From: Actinacidiphila glaucinigra
Lineage (GTDB): Bacteria; Actinomycetota; Actinomycetes; Streptomycetales; Streptomycetaceae
Length of the DNA: 64,000 nt
Direction: 5' to 3'
NCBI RefSeq assembly: GCF_900188405.1
Contig: NZ_FZOF01000003.1
Span: 124,001 to 188,000 of the forward strand
Position numbers and translations under genes: made by a program. A model generated the notes under the pieces. The model saw only the letters and a list, made by a program, of their open reading frames with translations, did no database searches and was not told the origin of the DNA. Positions 8,327 through 17,368 of the stretch are shown one piece after another (position 1 is the stretch's first letter; the number at the start of each line of letters is the position of its first letter).

Positions 8327-9333
8327 CGGGTGCCCCGCTTCGCGTAGTCCTTCAGCGCGGCCGCGTCGTCCTTGGTGACGATCTGCGGGCCGGTGAGCAC
8401 GGGCTTGCCGCCACCGAGGACGTCGGCGTTGTAGCGGTAGAGCCACAGCAGGTCGACGGCCTCGTATCCCTGCAGGTACGGCTGCTGGTCCACGGCGAAG
8501 CCGATGGTGCCGGCCTCCAGCGCGGCCGCGACCTGCCCGTTGAGGTCGAAGGTGTCGACCTCGGCCTGGCTGCCCGCCTGATCCTTCGCCTTGGCGGCGG
8601 TCGCGGCGTAGGGCGCGCCGAGGGTCACGACGGCGTCGATGGAGCGGTCGGCCGCCAGCTTGGCCTGGAGGGCGGACTGGACGTCGGGCATGTTGGTGCC
8701 GTTGACGTAGAGGTTCTCCGTCGTGCCCTCGATGGTGTTCTTCACGCCCGCGCAGCGCTGCTCGTGGCCGACGTTGCCCTGCTCGTGCAGCACGCACAGG
8801 ACGTGCTTCCTGCCGCGCTCCGTGAGCTCGTCGCCGACCGCCTCGCCGGCGATGGTCTCGTCCTGGCCGATGTGGGCCAGGGCCCCGAACTCCTTGGACT
8901 GGGCGGACCCGGAGTTGATGGTGATGACCGGAATGCCCGCCTTCTCCGCCTTCAGGACCACGTCCTTCATGGCCTCGGGCTTGGCGAGCGTGACGACCAG
9001 GCCGTCGACCTTCTGGTCGATGGCCGTCTGCACCAGCTGCGCCTGGTCCTTGCCCTGGTCGCTGTTGGAGTACAGGAATTTGATGTTGTCCTTGGCGGCG
9101 GCCTGCCGGGCGCCCTTCTGGACGATGTCCCAGAAGCTGTCGCCGGCACCGGCGTGGGTGACCATGGCGACCGTCCACTTCGGTGTGTCGACGGCCGAAC
9201 CGTTGGCCTGGGCCTCCTTGGCCCGCTGCTCCGCGCGCAGGCCTCCGGTGCTGCTGCAGCCCGCCAGCGCCACACCGATGACCACTGTCAGTAGCGCACC
9301 GAGCGCACGCTTTCCCCTGTTCGCGCTCTCCAC
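8323..9333 (-). CDS. Sugar ABC transporter substrate-binding lipoprotein (CUT2)
   Basis: A 336-residue periplasmic-binding-protein type 1 fold with a lipoprotein signal ([10 protein letters not shown], lipobox LAGC). Typical segments are [37 protein letters not shown], and the late [21 protein letters not shown]. These match the ribose/inositol/rhizopine binding group. The start is GTG at 9333 with AGGGAAAGG upstream. It is the first gene of the importer operon and lies downstream of the gntR gene, with a small inverted repeat between them. The ligand may be inositol or a hexose; the adjacency of a ROK kinase favours a hexose. Confidence 0.9.
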   Translation of the reverse strand: MESANRGKRALGALLTVVIGVALAGCSSTGGLRAEQRAKEAQANGSAVDTPKWTVAMVTHAGAGDSFWDIVQKGARQAAAKDNIKFLYSNSDQGKDQAQLVQTAIDQKVDGLVVTLAKPEAMKDVVLKAEKAGIPVITINSGSAQSKEFGALAHIGQDETIAGEAVGDELTERGRKHVLCVLHEQGNVGHEQRCAGVKNTIEGTTENLYVNGTNMPDVQSALQAKLAADRSIDAVVTLGAPYAATAAKAKDQAGSQAEVDTFDLNGQVAAALEAGTIGFAVDQQPYLQGYEAVDLLWLYRYNADVLGGGKPVLTGPQIVTKDDAAALKDYAKRGTR

Positions 9334-9351
9334 GTCGTGCCTTTCCCTGCT

Positions 9352-9370
9352 GGTCTTGGAACCGACCAAG
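9352..9370 (-). promoter_or_regulatory. Candidate GntR/HutC operator before the binding-protein gene
   Basis: CTTGG at 9355-9359 faces CCAAG at 9366-9370 across six bases, and the overlapping GGTC/GACC pair (9352-9355, 9364-9367) gives a second symmetry. It lies 20-40 bases upstream of the GTG at 9333 and directly downstream of a HutC-type gntR gene, whose family binds GGTC-type dyads. Assignment is by position and form only. Confidence 0.4.
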
Positions 9371-9419
9371 TATCCGTCACAGGGGGCGATGCTTGCGGAA
9401 GGGGGGGTTCCGCGGCCGT

Positions 9420-10220
9420 TCAGGCCCGTACGAGCAGCTGGAACTCGAAGGCGTAGCGGGAGGCGCGGTAGATGTGCGTGCCGTACTCGACGGCCCGTCC
9501 GGTGTCGTCGTACGTCGTCCGGCTCATGGTGAGCAGCGCCGCTCCCGGCTCCTCGGCGAGCAGCTCGCCCTCCGCCTCGGTGGCGCAGCGGGCACCGACC
9601 GACTGACGGGCGCTGTGCAGGGTGATCCCGGCGGCGCGCATCATGCGGTAGAGACCGGTGGACTCCAGCTTGGCGTTGTCCAGGGGGATGAGTCCGGGCG
9701 GCAGGTAGTTGCACATGTGGGCCATCGGCTCGCCATGGGTGAAGCGCAGCCGCTGGAGTACGACGACGTCACTGCCCTCCGCGATGCCGAGGGCGGCGGC
9801 GACCTGGGCGGTGGCCGGCTCGGTCTCGTTGCGCAGCACCTGGGTGGCGGGGCTCTGCCCGGCGGCCTGGAGGTCGTCGAAGAGGCTGCTCAGCTCCAGG
9901 GGCCGCTTGACCTGGCTGTGCACGACCTGGGTGCCCACGCCGCGCCGGCGCACCAGCAGCCCCTTGTCGACCAGGGACTGGATGGCCTGCCGGACGGTCG
10001 GCCGGGAGAGACCGAGGCGTCCGGCGAGTTCGATCTCGTTGCCCAGGAGGCTGCCCGGGGCGAGCCTGCCGTGCTCGATGGCGCCCTCCAGCTGCTGGGC
10101 GAGCTGGTAGTACAGCGGCACCGGACTGGAGCGGTCCACCTCGAACTCGAGCGGCGCGGACTCTGCTTTGGACACAGGGGGAGCGTATCCGCCGGTCTCG
10201 ATCTCAGGAAACTCTGACAT
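9420..10220 (-). CDS. GntR-family regulator, HutC subfamily
   Basis: A 266-residue regulator. The winged helix-turn-helix is at about residues 30-100 (PLYYQLAQQLEGAIEHGRLAPGSLL, LSRPTVRQAIQSLVDKGLLVRRRGVGTQV), followed by a UTRA ligand-binding domain (VLQRLRFTHGEPMAHMCNYLP to FEFQLLV). UTRA domains usually bind sugars or sugar phosphates. It is placed upstream of the CUT2 importer on the same strand and is the nearest regulator to the inositol genes, so it could control either or both. The start is ATG at 10220; GTG at 10223 is possible. Confidence 0.9.
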   Translation of the reverse strand: MSEFPEIETGGYAPPVSKAESAPLEFEVDRSSPVPLYYQLAQQLEGAIEHGRLAPGSLLGNEIELAGRLGLSRPTVRQAIQSLVDKGLLVRRRGVGTQVVHSQVKRPLELSSLFDDLQAAGQSPATQVLRNETEPATAQVAAALGIAEGSDVVVLQRLRFTHGEPMAHMCNYLPPGLIPLDNAKLESTGLYRMMRAAGITLHSARQSVGARCATEAEGELLAEEPGAALLTMSRTTYDDTGRAVEYGTHIYRASRYAFEFQLLVRA

Positions 10221-10322
10221 CACATTGTCCGAACATGAGGATCCACGCCTTCTCGAGGGCCTGTGGACGGGCCGGTGCGGTCGGTGGTGCGGGGTTCCGG
10301 GAGCGGGTTGCGGGGCGCCCCC

Positions 10323-12194
10323 TCACAGGTGGCGGCGGCGGTCGCCCAGGTGCCGCTCATAGGACTTGCGGGCCTCGACGGCCGCCTCGCGGGAGGCGGT
10401 CTCGGCGACCGGCACGTCCCACCACGCCTGGGCGGCGGGGGCCGTCGGTGTGGGGTCGGTCTCGACGTACACGCAGGTCGGACGGTCGGAGGCACGGGCG
10501 GCGGCCAGCGCCTCGCGCAGTTCGCGCACCGTTTCCGCGCGCAGCACGTCCATCCCGAGGCTGGCGGCGTTGGCGGCGAGGTCCACGGGGAGCGGGTCGC
10601 CGGTGAAGGAGCCGTCGGCGGCGCGGTAGCGGTAGGCGGTGCCGTAGCGCTCGCCGCCGACCTCGGAGGACAGTCCGCCGATGGAGGCGTATCCGTGGTT
10701 CTGGATGAGGAGGAGGTTGATGTTCAGGCCCTCCTGGACGGCGGTCACGATCTCCGTCGGCATCATCAGGTAGGTGCCGTCGCCGACGAGCGCCCACACG
10801 GGCCGGTCGGGCGCCGCCATCCGCACACCGATGGAGGCCGGGATCTCGTAGCCCATGCAGGAGTAGCCGTACTCCAGGTGGTACTGGCGCGGGGAGCGGG
10901 CGCGCCACAGCTTGTGCAGGTCACCGGGGAGGGAGCCGGCGGCGTTGATCAGCACGTCGTCGTCGCCGACCACCGAGTCCAGGGCGCCGAGGACCTGGGT
11001 CTGGGTGGGGCGGTCGGTGTCGTCCGCGGCGTACGCGGCGTCGACGACACGCTCCCAGCGCTCCTTGCCGGCGCGGTACTCGGCCTCGTACTCCGGCTCG
11101 ACGCGGTGTCCCGCCACGGCCTGCGCGAGGGCTTCGAGGCTCGTGCGGGCGTCGCCGACCAGGGTGCGGGCGCCGAGCTTGTGGGCGTCGAAGCCGGTGA
11201 TGTTGAGGTTGAGGAAGCGGACCCCGGGAGCGGCGAAGAGCGTGGAGGAGGCGGTGGTGAAGTCGGTGTAGCGGGTGCCCACGCCGATGACCAGGTCGGC
11301 GGTGCGCGCGATGTCGTCGGCGACGGCGGTGCCGGTGTGGCCGACGCCGCCGAGGTCGGCCGGGTGGTCGTGGCGCAGTGAGCCCTTGCCCGCCTGCGTG
11401 GAGGCCACGGGGATGCCGGTCGCCTCGGCCAGTGCCTCCAGGGCCGGCTCGGCCTCGCTGTGGTGGACGCCGCCGCCCGCGATGATCAGCGGACGCCGGG
11501 CGGTGCGCACCGCCTCGGCGGCGGCGGCGAGTTCGGCGGCCTCGGGGGCCGGGCGGCGTACGTGCCACACGCGCTCGGCGAAGAACTCCTCGGGCCAGTC
11601 GTACGCCTCGGTCTGGACGTCCTGCGGGAGGGCGAGCGTGACGGCGCCGGTCTCGGCGGGGTCGGCGAGCACCCGCATCGCCTGGAGCGCGGACGGGATC
11701 AGCGCCTCGGGCCGGGTGATCCGGTCGAACCAGCGGGAGACCGGGCGCAGCGTGTCGTTGACGGAGACGTCGCCGTACTGGGTGTGCTCCAGTTGCTGGA
11801 GCACCGGGTCGGGGACCCGGTTGGCGAAGGAGTCGCCGGGGAGCAGCAGCACCGGCAGCCGGTTGACGGTGGCGAGCGCCGCACCGGTGACGAGGTTGGT
11901 GGCGCCGGGGCCGATGGAGGTGGTGACGGCCTGCGCGGACAGCCGGTTGAGCTGGCGGGCGTAGCCGACGGCGGCGTGCACCATGGCCTGCTCGTTGCGG
12001 CCCTGGTGGTACGGCATCTCCTGCCGGTACTCCACCAGCGCCTGGCCGATGCCGGCGACGTTGCCGTGGCCGAAGATGCCCCACGTGCCGGCGACGAGCC
12101 GGCGGCGGACTCCGTCGCGCTCGGTGTACTGCGCGGACAGGAACCGCACCAGCGCCTGGGCGACCGTGAGGCGGCGTACGGACTGGCTGCTCAT
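10323..12194 (-). CDS. iolD: 3D-(3,5/4)-trihydroxycyclohexane-1,2-dione hydrolase
   Basis: A 623-residue thiamine-diphosphate enzyme that opens the ring of the inositol-derived diketone (third step of myo-inositol breakdown). The N-terminal ThDP domain holds FGHGNVAGIGQAL and HEQAMVHAAVGYARQ-like glutamate context (GRNEQAMVHAA). The middle domain is Rossmann-like (ARRPLIIAGGGVHHSEAE), and the C-terminal cofactor motif begins GDGTYLMMPTEIVTAVQ and ends about LLIQNHGYASIGGL. Length and order fit IolD. The start ATG overlaps the iolB stop (TGATG). Cytosolic. Confidence 0.95.
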   Translation of the reverse strand: MSSQSVRRLTVAQALVRFLSAQYTERDGVRRRLVAGTWGIFGHGNVAGIGQALVEYRQEMPYHQGRNEQAMVHAAVGYARQLNRLSAQAVTTSIGPGATNLVTGAALATVNRLPVLLLPGDSFANRVPDPVLQQLEHTQYGDVSVNDTLRPVSRWFDRITRPEALIPSALQAMRVLADPAETGAVTLALPQDVQTEAYDWPEEFFAERVWHVRRPAPEAAELAAAAEAVRTARRPLIIAGGGVHHSEAEPALEALAEATGIPVASTQAGKGSLRHDHPADLGGVGHTGTAVADDIARTADLVIGVGTRYTDFTTASSTLFAAPGVRFLNLNITGFDAHKLGARTLVGDARTSLEALAQAVAGHRVEPEYEAEYRAGKERWERVVDAAYAADDTDRPTQTQVLGALDSVVGDDDVLINAAGSLPGDLHKLWRARSPRQYHLEYGYSCMGYEIPASIGVRMAAPDRPVWALVGDGTYLMMPTEIVTAVQEGLNINLLLIQNHGYASIGGLSSEVGGERYGTAYRYRAADGSFTGDPLPVDLAANAASLGMDVLRAETVRELREALAAARASDRPTCVYVETDPTPTAPAAQAWWDVPVAETASREAAVEARKSYERHLGDRRRHL

Positions 12195-13099
12195 CAGGAC
12201 CTCTCGGGGGCTTCGCCGGGGGCGGCGGGGGCGGTGTACAGGGGCAGACGCGGGTCGACGGGCTGGTCCGGCCAGGTGTCCCGGATCCAGGCGTGGTCGG
12301 GGTGGTCGCAGATCAGCCAGGCGCGCTCCTCCCCCGGGCCCGCCATGACGTTGAGGTAGTACATGTCGTGGCCGGGGACGGCCATCGAGGGGCCGTGCCA
12401 GCCGTCGGGGATGAGGACGACGTCGCCGCCCCGGACCTCGGCGAGGACGTCGGTGCCCCGGCCGTTGCCGGAGGGCGAGACGCGCTGGTATCCGATGCCC
12501 TCCCTGCCGTGTGCCGGGGCGATCTCGAAGTAGTAGATCTCCTCCAGGCGCGATTCGCCCTCGCGGTCCTCGTCGTGCTTGTGCGGTGGGAAGGACGACC
12601 AGTTGCCCGCCGGGGTGAGCACCTCGACCGCGATCAGGCGGTCGCACTCGAAGACACCGGCGGCGCCGAAGTTGTTGACCTGGCGGCTGCAACTGCCGCT
12701 GCCCCGCAGTTCGACGGGGACGGCGGAGGCCGGTCCGTAGCGGGCGGGCAGCCGGCGTTCGCAGCGGGCTCCGGTCAGGGCGAAGCGGCCCCCGGAGGCG
12801 GTGGTGAGGGTCACCGTCTCGTCGCGCGGGACGTACGCGAAGTCGCTGACCGCCGTGAACACGCTCTCGCGCCCGGTGAGCCGGAACGTCTCGCCCTGGG
12901 CGGAGACCTCGCAGCCGCCGGAGAGCGGGAGCACGATCCACTCGCTGTCGCCGGTGGCGAACTCGTGCCGTCCGCCGGGCGGGAGGTCCAGGATCCGCAG
13001 CGAGGAGTGCTCCCAGCCGGCCCGGCCGGGGTCGACGTCGACGGCGTACGGGCCGGCGGCGGCCTTCCCGGCGGCCAGGTGGTTCTCGGTGCTGGTCAT
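12194..13099 (-). CDS. iolB: 5-deoxy-glucuronate isomerase
   Basis: A 301-residue bicupin enzyme that isomerises 5-deoxy-glucuronate to 2-deoxy-5-keto-gluconate. Conserved parts are SEWIVLPLSGGCEV in the first cupin, then NFGAAGVFECDRLIAVEVLTPAGNWSSFPPHKHDE, with the metal-binding histidines, EEIYYFEIAP, and PDGWHGPSMAVPGHDMYYLNVMAG in the second. It matches IolB in length and motif order. It is coupled by a one-base overlap to iolD downstream and sits 38 bases after the aldolase gene. Confidence 0.95.
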   Translation of the reverse strand: MTSTENHLAAGKAAAGPYAVDVDPGRAGWEHSSLRILDLPPGGRHEFATGDSEWIVLPLSGGCEVSAQGETFRLTGRESVFTAVSDFAYVPRDETVTLTTASGGRFALTGARCERRLPARYGPASAVPVELRGSGSCSRQVNNFGAAGVFECDRLIAVEVLTPAGNWSSFPPHKHDEDREGESRLEEIYYFEIAPAHGREGIGYQRVSPSGNGRGTDVLAEVRGGDVVLIPDGWHGPSMAVPGHDMYYLNVMAGPGEERAWLICDHPDHAWIRDTWPDQPVDPRLPLYTAPAAPGEAPERS

Positions 13100-13137
13100 G
13101 GCGTGGGCCTCGCACTTCTCGCGGTTCGACCAGGACT

Positions 13138-14016
13138 TCACAGCAGACCGACGGCGGTGTCGACGGCGGTCTCCACGCTGCCCTCCGGCGGGTAGAGCAG
13201 GGTGCGGCCGACGACCAGGCCCTGGACGGTGGGCAGCCGCAGCGCCTTGCGCCACTTCTCGTAGACCGCGTCCTGTTCCCTGCCCACCTCGCCGCCGAGC
13301 AGGACGGCGGGCAGGGTGGAGGCCTCCATGACGGTGGCCATGTCGTCGACGTCCTCGGTGACGGGCACCTTGAGCCAGGTGTAGGCGGAGGTCCCGGCGA
13401 GACCCGAGGCGATGGCGATGGACTTGGTGACGGCCTCCGCGCTGAGGTCGTTGCGGACCCGGCCGTCGACGCGGCGGGATATGAAGGGCTCGACGAAGAC
13501 CGGGAGCCGGTGCTCGGCCATCTCGTCGATGGCACGGGCGGTGGCGACCATGGTGCTCAGCGAGCCGCTGTCCTCGTAGCTGATGCGCAGCAGCAGCTTG
13601 CCCGCGTCGAAGCCGAGCCGGGCTATGTCCTGGGCGCGGTGGCCGGTGAAGCGGTCGTCGAGCTCGAAGGAGGCGCCGGCCAGGCCGCCGCGGTTCATCG
13701 ACCCCATGACGACCTTGCCCTCGAGCGCGCCGAGCAGCAGCAGGTCCTCCAGGATGTCCGCGGTGCCGAGGACCCCGTCCACACCGGGGCGGGAGAGCGC
13801 GGTGCACAGCCGCTCCAGCAGGTCGACGCGGTTGGCCATGGCGAACTCGCGGTCCCCCACGGCGAAGGCGCCCCGCGCGGGGTGGTCCGCGGCGAGGATC
13901 ATCAGCCGGCCGCTGTCGCCGACGAGCGGGCGCCGGACACGGCGGGCGGCGGCCTCGGCGATCGCCTCGGGGTGGTGGGTCCGCACCTTCACCAGGTCGG
14001 AGATGCTGATGCTCAA
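13138..14016 (-). CDS. Class I aldolase of the inositol locus (Cgl0159/DeoC-FbaB-like)
   Basis: A 292-residue (beta/alpha)8-barrel. The core contains MILAADHPARGAFAVG, GVLGTADILEDLLLLG, KLLLRISYED (candidate Schiff-base region), VFVEPFISRR, and TSAYTWLKVPVTEDVDDM with a second lysine. This family replaces IolJ in many actinobacterial inositol loci and would cleave 2-deoxy-5-keto-gluconate-6-phosphate to dihydroxyacetone phosphate and malonate semialdehyde; that activity is inferred from context. The most plausible start is TTG at 14016 with GAAAGTGAG six bases upstream, because no ATG or GTG lies between the iolC stop and the conserved SISDLVKVR. Confidence 0.8.
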   Translation of the reverse strand: MSISISDLVKVRTHHPEAIAEAAARRVRRPLVGDSGRLMILAADHPARGAFAVGDREFAMANRVDLLERLCTALSRPGVDGVLGTADILEDLLLLGALEGKVVMGSMNRGGLAGASFELDDRFTGHRAQDIARLGFDAGKLLLRISYEDSGSLSTMVATARAIDEMAEHRLPVFVEPFISRRVDGRVRNDLSAEAVTKSIAIASGLAGTSAYTWLKVPVTEDVDDMATVMEASTLPAVLLGGEVGREQDAVYEKWRKALRLPTVQGLVVGRTLLYPPEGSVETAVDTAVGLL

Positions 14017-14048
14017 GAGGAGCTCACTTTCGGGCAGAGGGCGGACCG

Positions 14049-14996
14049 TCAGCCGCGGCCGAGGAGGTCCTGGACCTCCGAAGCGGTGGGCATCGCGGAG
14101 GAGCAGGCGAGGCGGGAGGCCACGATCGCGCCCGCGGCGTTGGCATGGCGCATGATCCGTTCCAGGTCCCAGCCGGCGAGCAGCCCGTGGCAGAGGGAGC
14201 CGCCGAAGGCGTCGCCCGCGCCGAGCCCGTTGACCACCTCGACGGGTACCGGCGGCACCTCGGCGGTGGTGCCGTCGCGGTGGACGGCGAGCACGCCCTT
14301 GGGGCCCTGCTTGACGACGGCGAGTTCGACACCGGCGGCGAGCAGCGCCTCGGCGGCGGCGCGCGGTTCGCGGACCCCGGTGGCGATCTCGCACTCGTCG
14401 AGGTTGCCGACGGCGACGGTGGCCGAGGCCAGCGCCCGTGCGTAGTAGGGGCGGGCCTCTTCCGGGTCCTTCCAGAACATGGGGCGCCAGTCGAGGTCGA
14501 AGACGGTGGTGCCGCGCCGCGCCCTGGCCTCGAGGGCGGTGAGCGTGGCGGTGCGGCTCGGCTCGGCGCACAGTCCGGTTCCGGTCATCCAGAAGATGCG
14601 GGCGGCCCGGACGGCGTCCAGGTCCAGCTCGTCGGCGTGGATCTCCAGGTCGGGGGCCTTGGGGAGCCGGTAGAAGTAGAGCGGGAAGTCGTCCGGCGGG
14701 AAGATCTCGCAGAAGGTGACGGGCGTCGGGTACGCGGCGACCGGGGTGACGTAGCGGTCGTCGACCCCGAACTCCTTGAGCGCCTGGTGGCAGTAGGTGC
14801 CGAAGGGGTCGTCGCCGGTGCGGGTGATGACGGCCGTGCTGCGGCCGAGGCGGGCGGCGGCGACCGCGACGTTGGTGGCGGAGCCGCCGAGGAACTTGCC
14901 GAACGTCTCGACCTGGGGCAGCGGGACACCGGTCTGCAGGGGGTAGAGGTCCACCCCGATCCGGCCCATCGTGATCAGGTCGTACGGCTCGGTCAT
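14049..14996 (-). CDS. iolC: 5-dehydro-2-deoxygluconokinase
   Basis: A 315-residue PfkB (ribokinase) family kinase that phosphorylates 2-deoxy-5-keto-gluconate at C6. The N-terminal GRIGVDLYPLQTG and FLGGSATNVAVAAARLG form the substrate site, and the C-terminal VVNGLGAGDAFGGSLCHGLL holds the catalytic aspartate and anion hole. The DLYPLQ motif is typical of IolC as opposed to fructokinase. It is the first gene of the minus-strand iol operon (iolC-aldolase-iolB-iolD), divergent from the second importer. Confidence 0.95.
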   Translation of the reverse strand: MTEPYDLITMGRIGVDLYPLQTGVPLPQVETFGKFLGGSATNVAVAAARLGRSTAVITRTGDDPFGTYCHQALKEFGVDDRYVTPVAAYPTPVTFCEIFPPDDFPLYFYRLPKAPDLEIHADELDLDAVRAARIFWMTGTGLCAEPSRTATLTALEARARRGTTVFDLDWRPMFWKDPEEARPYYARALASATVAVGNLDECEIATGVREPRAAAEALLAAGVELAVVKQGPKGVLAVHRDGTTAEVPPVPVEVVNGLGAGDAFGGSLCHGLLAGWDLERIMRHANAAGAIVASRLACSSAMPTASEVQDLLGRG

Positions 14997-15084
14997 GGAC
15001 GTGACTCCTCGTCGTGTGTCACCGGGGGGTCGCTCTGCGGCCCTGTCAGGTCTAGCCCGCCCGGTCGCGGGATGTCAACACTAT

Positions 15085-15108
15085 GTCCTTACATACGAAC
15101 GTACCGTC
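15085..15108. promoter_or_regulatory. Inositol-locus operator motif, copy 1
   Basis: GTCCTTACATACGAACGT at 15085-15102, then a conserved GTC at 15106-15108, matches a reverse-oriented copy at 18273-18296 in 19 of 24 positions. It also contains ATGT-CCTT-ACAT (15083-15094) and TACG-AA-CGTA dyads. It lies between iolC (minus) and the binding-protein gene (plus), the correct place for one regulator to control both directions. Confidence 0.6.
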
Positions 15109-15157
15109 CACCGGAAGTCCGGGTCGTTATCTTGTCGTTACGTCGAGATGAATTGAT

Positions 15158-15177
15158 GTCTTGACAAAGTCTTGACA
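15158..15177 (+). promoter_or_regulatory. Direct repeat with -35-like box before importer 2
   Basis: GTCTTGACA occurs at 15158-15166 and again at 15169-15177, eleven bases apart, so on one face of the helix. Each contains a consensus -35 (TTGACA). With a 17-base spacer the second leads to TTTGCT at 15195-15200, a poor -10. It may be a promoter, a regulator's tandem half-sites, or both. Confidence 0.4.
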
Positions 15178-15270
15178 GGGGCCCTGGGGAGGGGTTTGCT
15201 CCCGTGCAGCACCCGGCCATGTGAACACGTCCGTCCCCTTCTCCCTCCCACCGCAGTGAGGTGCAGGAAC

Positions 15271-16284
15271 ATGGAACGCTCTCGCAGAAACCGTCGGATC
15301 TCCGCCGCCGCGGCCCTCTCCGCCGCCGCGCTCCTCCTCGCAGCCGGCTGTTCCAGCAGCTCAGGCGGTAAGAAGGCCGAGGAGTCGCCGGACACCGCCG
15401 CCGCGGGCAAGGCGGACACGCCGCGGATGAAGATCGCGATGGTCACGCACGCGGCCCCCGGCGACACCTTCTGGGACCTGATCCGCAAGGGCGCCCAGGC
15501 CGCCGCCGCCAAGGACAACGTGGAGCTGATCTACTCCAACGACCCCAACGCCGCGACCCAGGCCAACCTGATCCAGAACGCGATCGACCAGAAGGTCGAC
15601 GGGATAGCCGTCACCCTGGCCAAGCCTGACGCCATGAAGGACGTCGTCGCCAAGGCCGAGGCCGCGGGCATCCCGGTGGTCGGCTTCAACGCGGGCCTGG
15701 ACGACTGGAAGGACCAGGGGCTCCTGGAGTACTTCGGGCAGGACGAGAGCGTCGCCGGCGAGGCGCTGGGCGACAAGCTCAACGACCTGGGCGCCAAGCA
15801 CTACATCTGCGTGATCCACGAGCAGGGCCACGTCGCCCTCGAGGCCCGCTGCGCCGGTGTGAAGAAGACGTTCAAGGGGAAGACCGAGAACCTCTACGTC
15901 AACGGCACGGACATGCCGTCGGTGAAGTCCACGATCACCGCGAAGCTCAAGCAGGACTCCGGCATCGACTACGTCGTCACCCTGGGCGCGCCCTTCGCGC
16001 TCACGGCCGTCCAGTCGGTCGCGGACGCCGGCAGCGACGCCAAGGTCGGCACGTTCGACCTCAACAAGGACCTGGTCAAGGCCGTCAAGGACGGCGGGGT
16101 GCAGTTCGCCGTCGACCAGCAGCCGTATCTGCAGGGCTACCTGTCCGTCGACTCCCTGTGGCTGTACAAGACCAACGGCAACGTCAGCGGCGGCGGGGTG
16201 GCACCGGTCCTGACCGGCCCGGCCTTCGTCGACAAGGACAACGTCGAGTCCGTGGCCGCGTTCGCCGCGAAGGGCACCCGGTGA
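15271..16284 (+). CDS. Sugar/inositol ABC transporter substrate-binding lipoprotein (CUT2)
   Basis: A 337-residue type 1 binding protein with a lipobox (LLLAAGC) at about residues 23-29 after a basic start (ERSRRNRR). It is strongly similar to the protein at 8323-9333 (RMKIAMVTHAAPGDTFWD versus [18 protein letters not shown]; both have [12 protein letters not shown]). As the first gene of the plus-strand arm and divergent from iolC, it is the better candidate for the myo-inositol receptor. An AGGTGCAGGAAC site precedes the ATG. Confidence 0.92.
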   Translation: MERSRRNRRISAAAALSAAALLLAAGCSSSSGGKKAEESPDTAAAGKADTPRMKIAMVTHAAPGDTFWDLIRKGAQAAAAKDNVELIYSNDPNAATQANLIQNAIDQKVDGIAVTLAKPDAMKDVVAKAEAAGIPVVGFNAGLDDWKDQGLLEYFGQDESVAGEALGDKLNDLGAKHYICVIHEQGHVALEARCAGVKKTFKGKTENLYVNGTDMPSVKSTITAKLKQDSGIDYVVTLGAPFALTAVQSVADAGSDAKVGTFDLNKDLVKAVKDGGVQFAVDQQPYLQGYLSVDSLWLYKTNGNVSGGGVAPVLTGPAFVDKDNVESVAAFAAKGTR

Positions 16285-17363
16285 TCCCTGTGTCCCAGGC
16301 AGCCGCCCCCGCGGCGTCCCCCTCACCACCCGCGGCACCCGCCTCCGGGGCGGACGGCCGCACCGCAGAACGCTCGCTGCTGCGCAGGACACTGGCCCGC
16401 CCGGAGATCGGCGCGCTGATCGCCGCCGTCGCGGTCTACCTCTTCTTCTTCGCGGTGGCGCCGTCCTTCCGCGAGGCGGGCTCCCTGGCGACCGTGCTCT
16501 ACCAGGCGTCGGTCATGGGCATCATGGCGCTGCCCGTGGCCCTGCTGATGATCGGCGGCGAGTTCGACCTCTCGGCCGGCGTCGCGGTCACCGCGTCGGC
16601 CCTGACCGCGAGCATGTTCAGCTTCCAGCTCAGCATGAACGTGTGGACGGGCGTGGCCGTCGCCCTGGTGGTGTCCCTGGGCATCGGGGCGCTCAACGGC
16701 TACATGCTGGTGAAGACGGGGCTGCCCAGCTTCCTCATCACCCTGGCCACCTTCCTGATGCTGCAGGGCCTCAACCTGGCGGTCACCAAGATCTTCACCG
16801 GCAACGTCGCCACCGACTCCATCAGCGACATGGACGGCTTCGACCAGGCGCGCGCCGTGTTCGCCTCGGAGATCGGCGTCGGCGGTGTCCAGCTCAAGGT
16901 GACGGTGCTGTGGTGGCTGGGCTTCGCGGCTCTCGCCACCTGGGTGCTGCTGCGCACCCGGTTGGGCAACTGGACCTTCGCGGTCGGCGGGAACAAGGAC
17001 AGCGCGCGGGCGGTCGGCGTACCGGTGGCCTTCACGAAGATCGCGCTGTTCATGGCCGTGGGCTTCGGTGCCTGGTTCACCGGCATGCACCTGCTCTTCT
17101 CGTTCAACGCGGTGCAGTCCGGTGAGGGCGTCGGCAATGAGTTCCTGTACATCATCGCGGCGGTCATCGGCGGCTGCCTGCTCACCGGCGGCTACGGTTC
17201 GGCGATCGGCTCGGTGATCGGCGCCTTCATCTTCGGGATGGTCTCGCAGGGCATCGTGTACGCCAACTGGAACCCCGACTGGTTCAAGTTCTTCCTCGGC
17301 GTGATGCTCCTGATCGCGACCCTCGTCAATCTGTGGGTCCGCCGCACGGCGACCCGGAGGTGA
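16281..17363 (+). CDS. Sugar/inositol ABC transporter permease (CUT2)
   Basis: A 360-residue RbsC-type permease with about ten membrane segments after a ~40-residue alanine/proline-rich cytoplasmic tail. The family motif [22 protein letters not shown] is at about 75-96, and the C-terminal half repeats that of the permease at 7304-8326. The start is GTG at 16281 inside the binding-protein stop (GTGA); a second GTG nine bases later is possible. It works with the ATPase that starts six bases after its stop codon. Confidence 0.92.
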   Translation: MIPVSQAAAPAASPSPPAAPASGADGRTAERSLLRRTLARPEIGALIAAVAVYLFFFAVAPSFREAGSLATVLYQASVMGIMALPVALLMIGGEFDLSAGVAVTASALTASMFSFQLSMNVWTGVAVALVVSLGIGALNGYMLVKTGLPSFLITLATFLMLQGLNLAVTKIFTGNVATDSISDMDGFDQARAVFASEIGVGGVQLKVTVLWWLGFAALATWVLLRTRLGNWTFAVGGNKDSARAVGVPVAFTKIALFMAVGFGAWFTGMHLLFSFNAVQSGEGVGNEFLYIIAAVIGGCLLTGGYGSAIGSVIGAFIFGMVSQGIVYANWNPDWFKFFLGVMLLIATLVNLWVRRTATRR

Positions 17364-17368
17364 GCCCG

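Noticed and set aside
10323-13535. Read-through frame fusing iolD with upstream sequence into a 1070-residue protein
   Set aside because: The part upstream of 12194 is a shadow of iolB and the aldolase; IolD homology starts at MSSQSVRR, coupled to the iolB stop.
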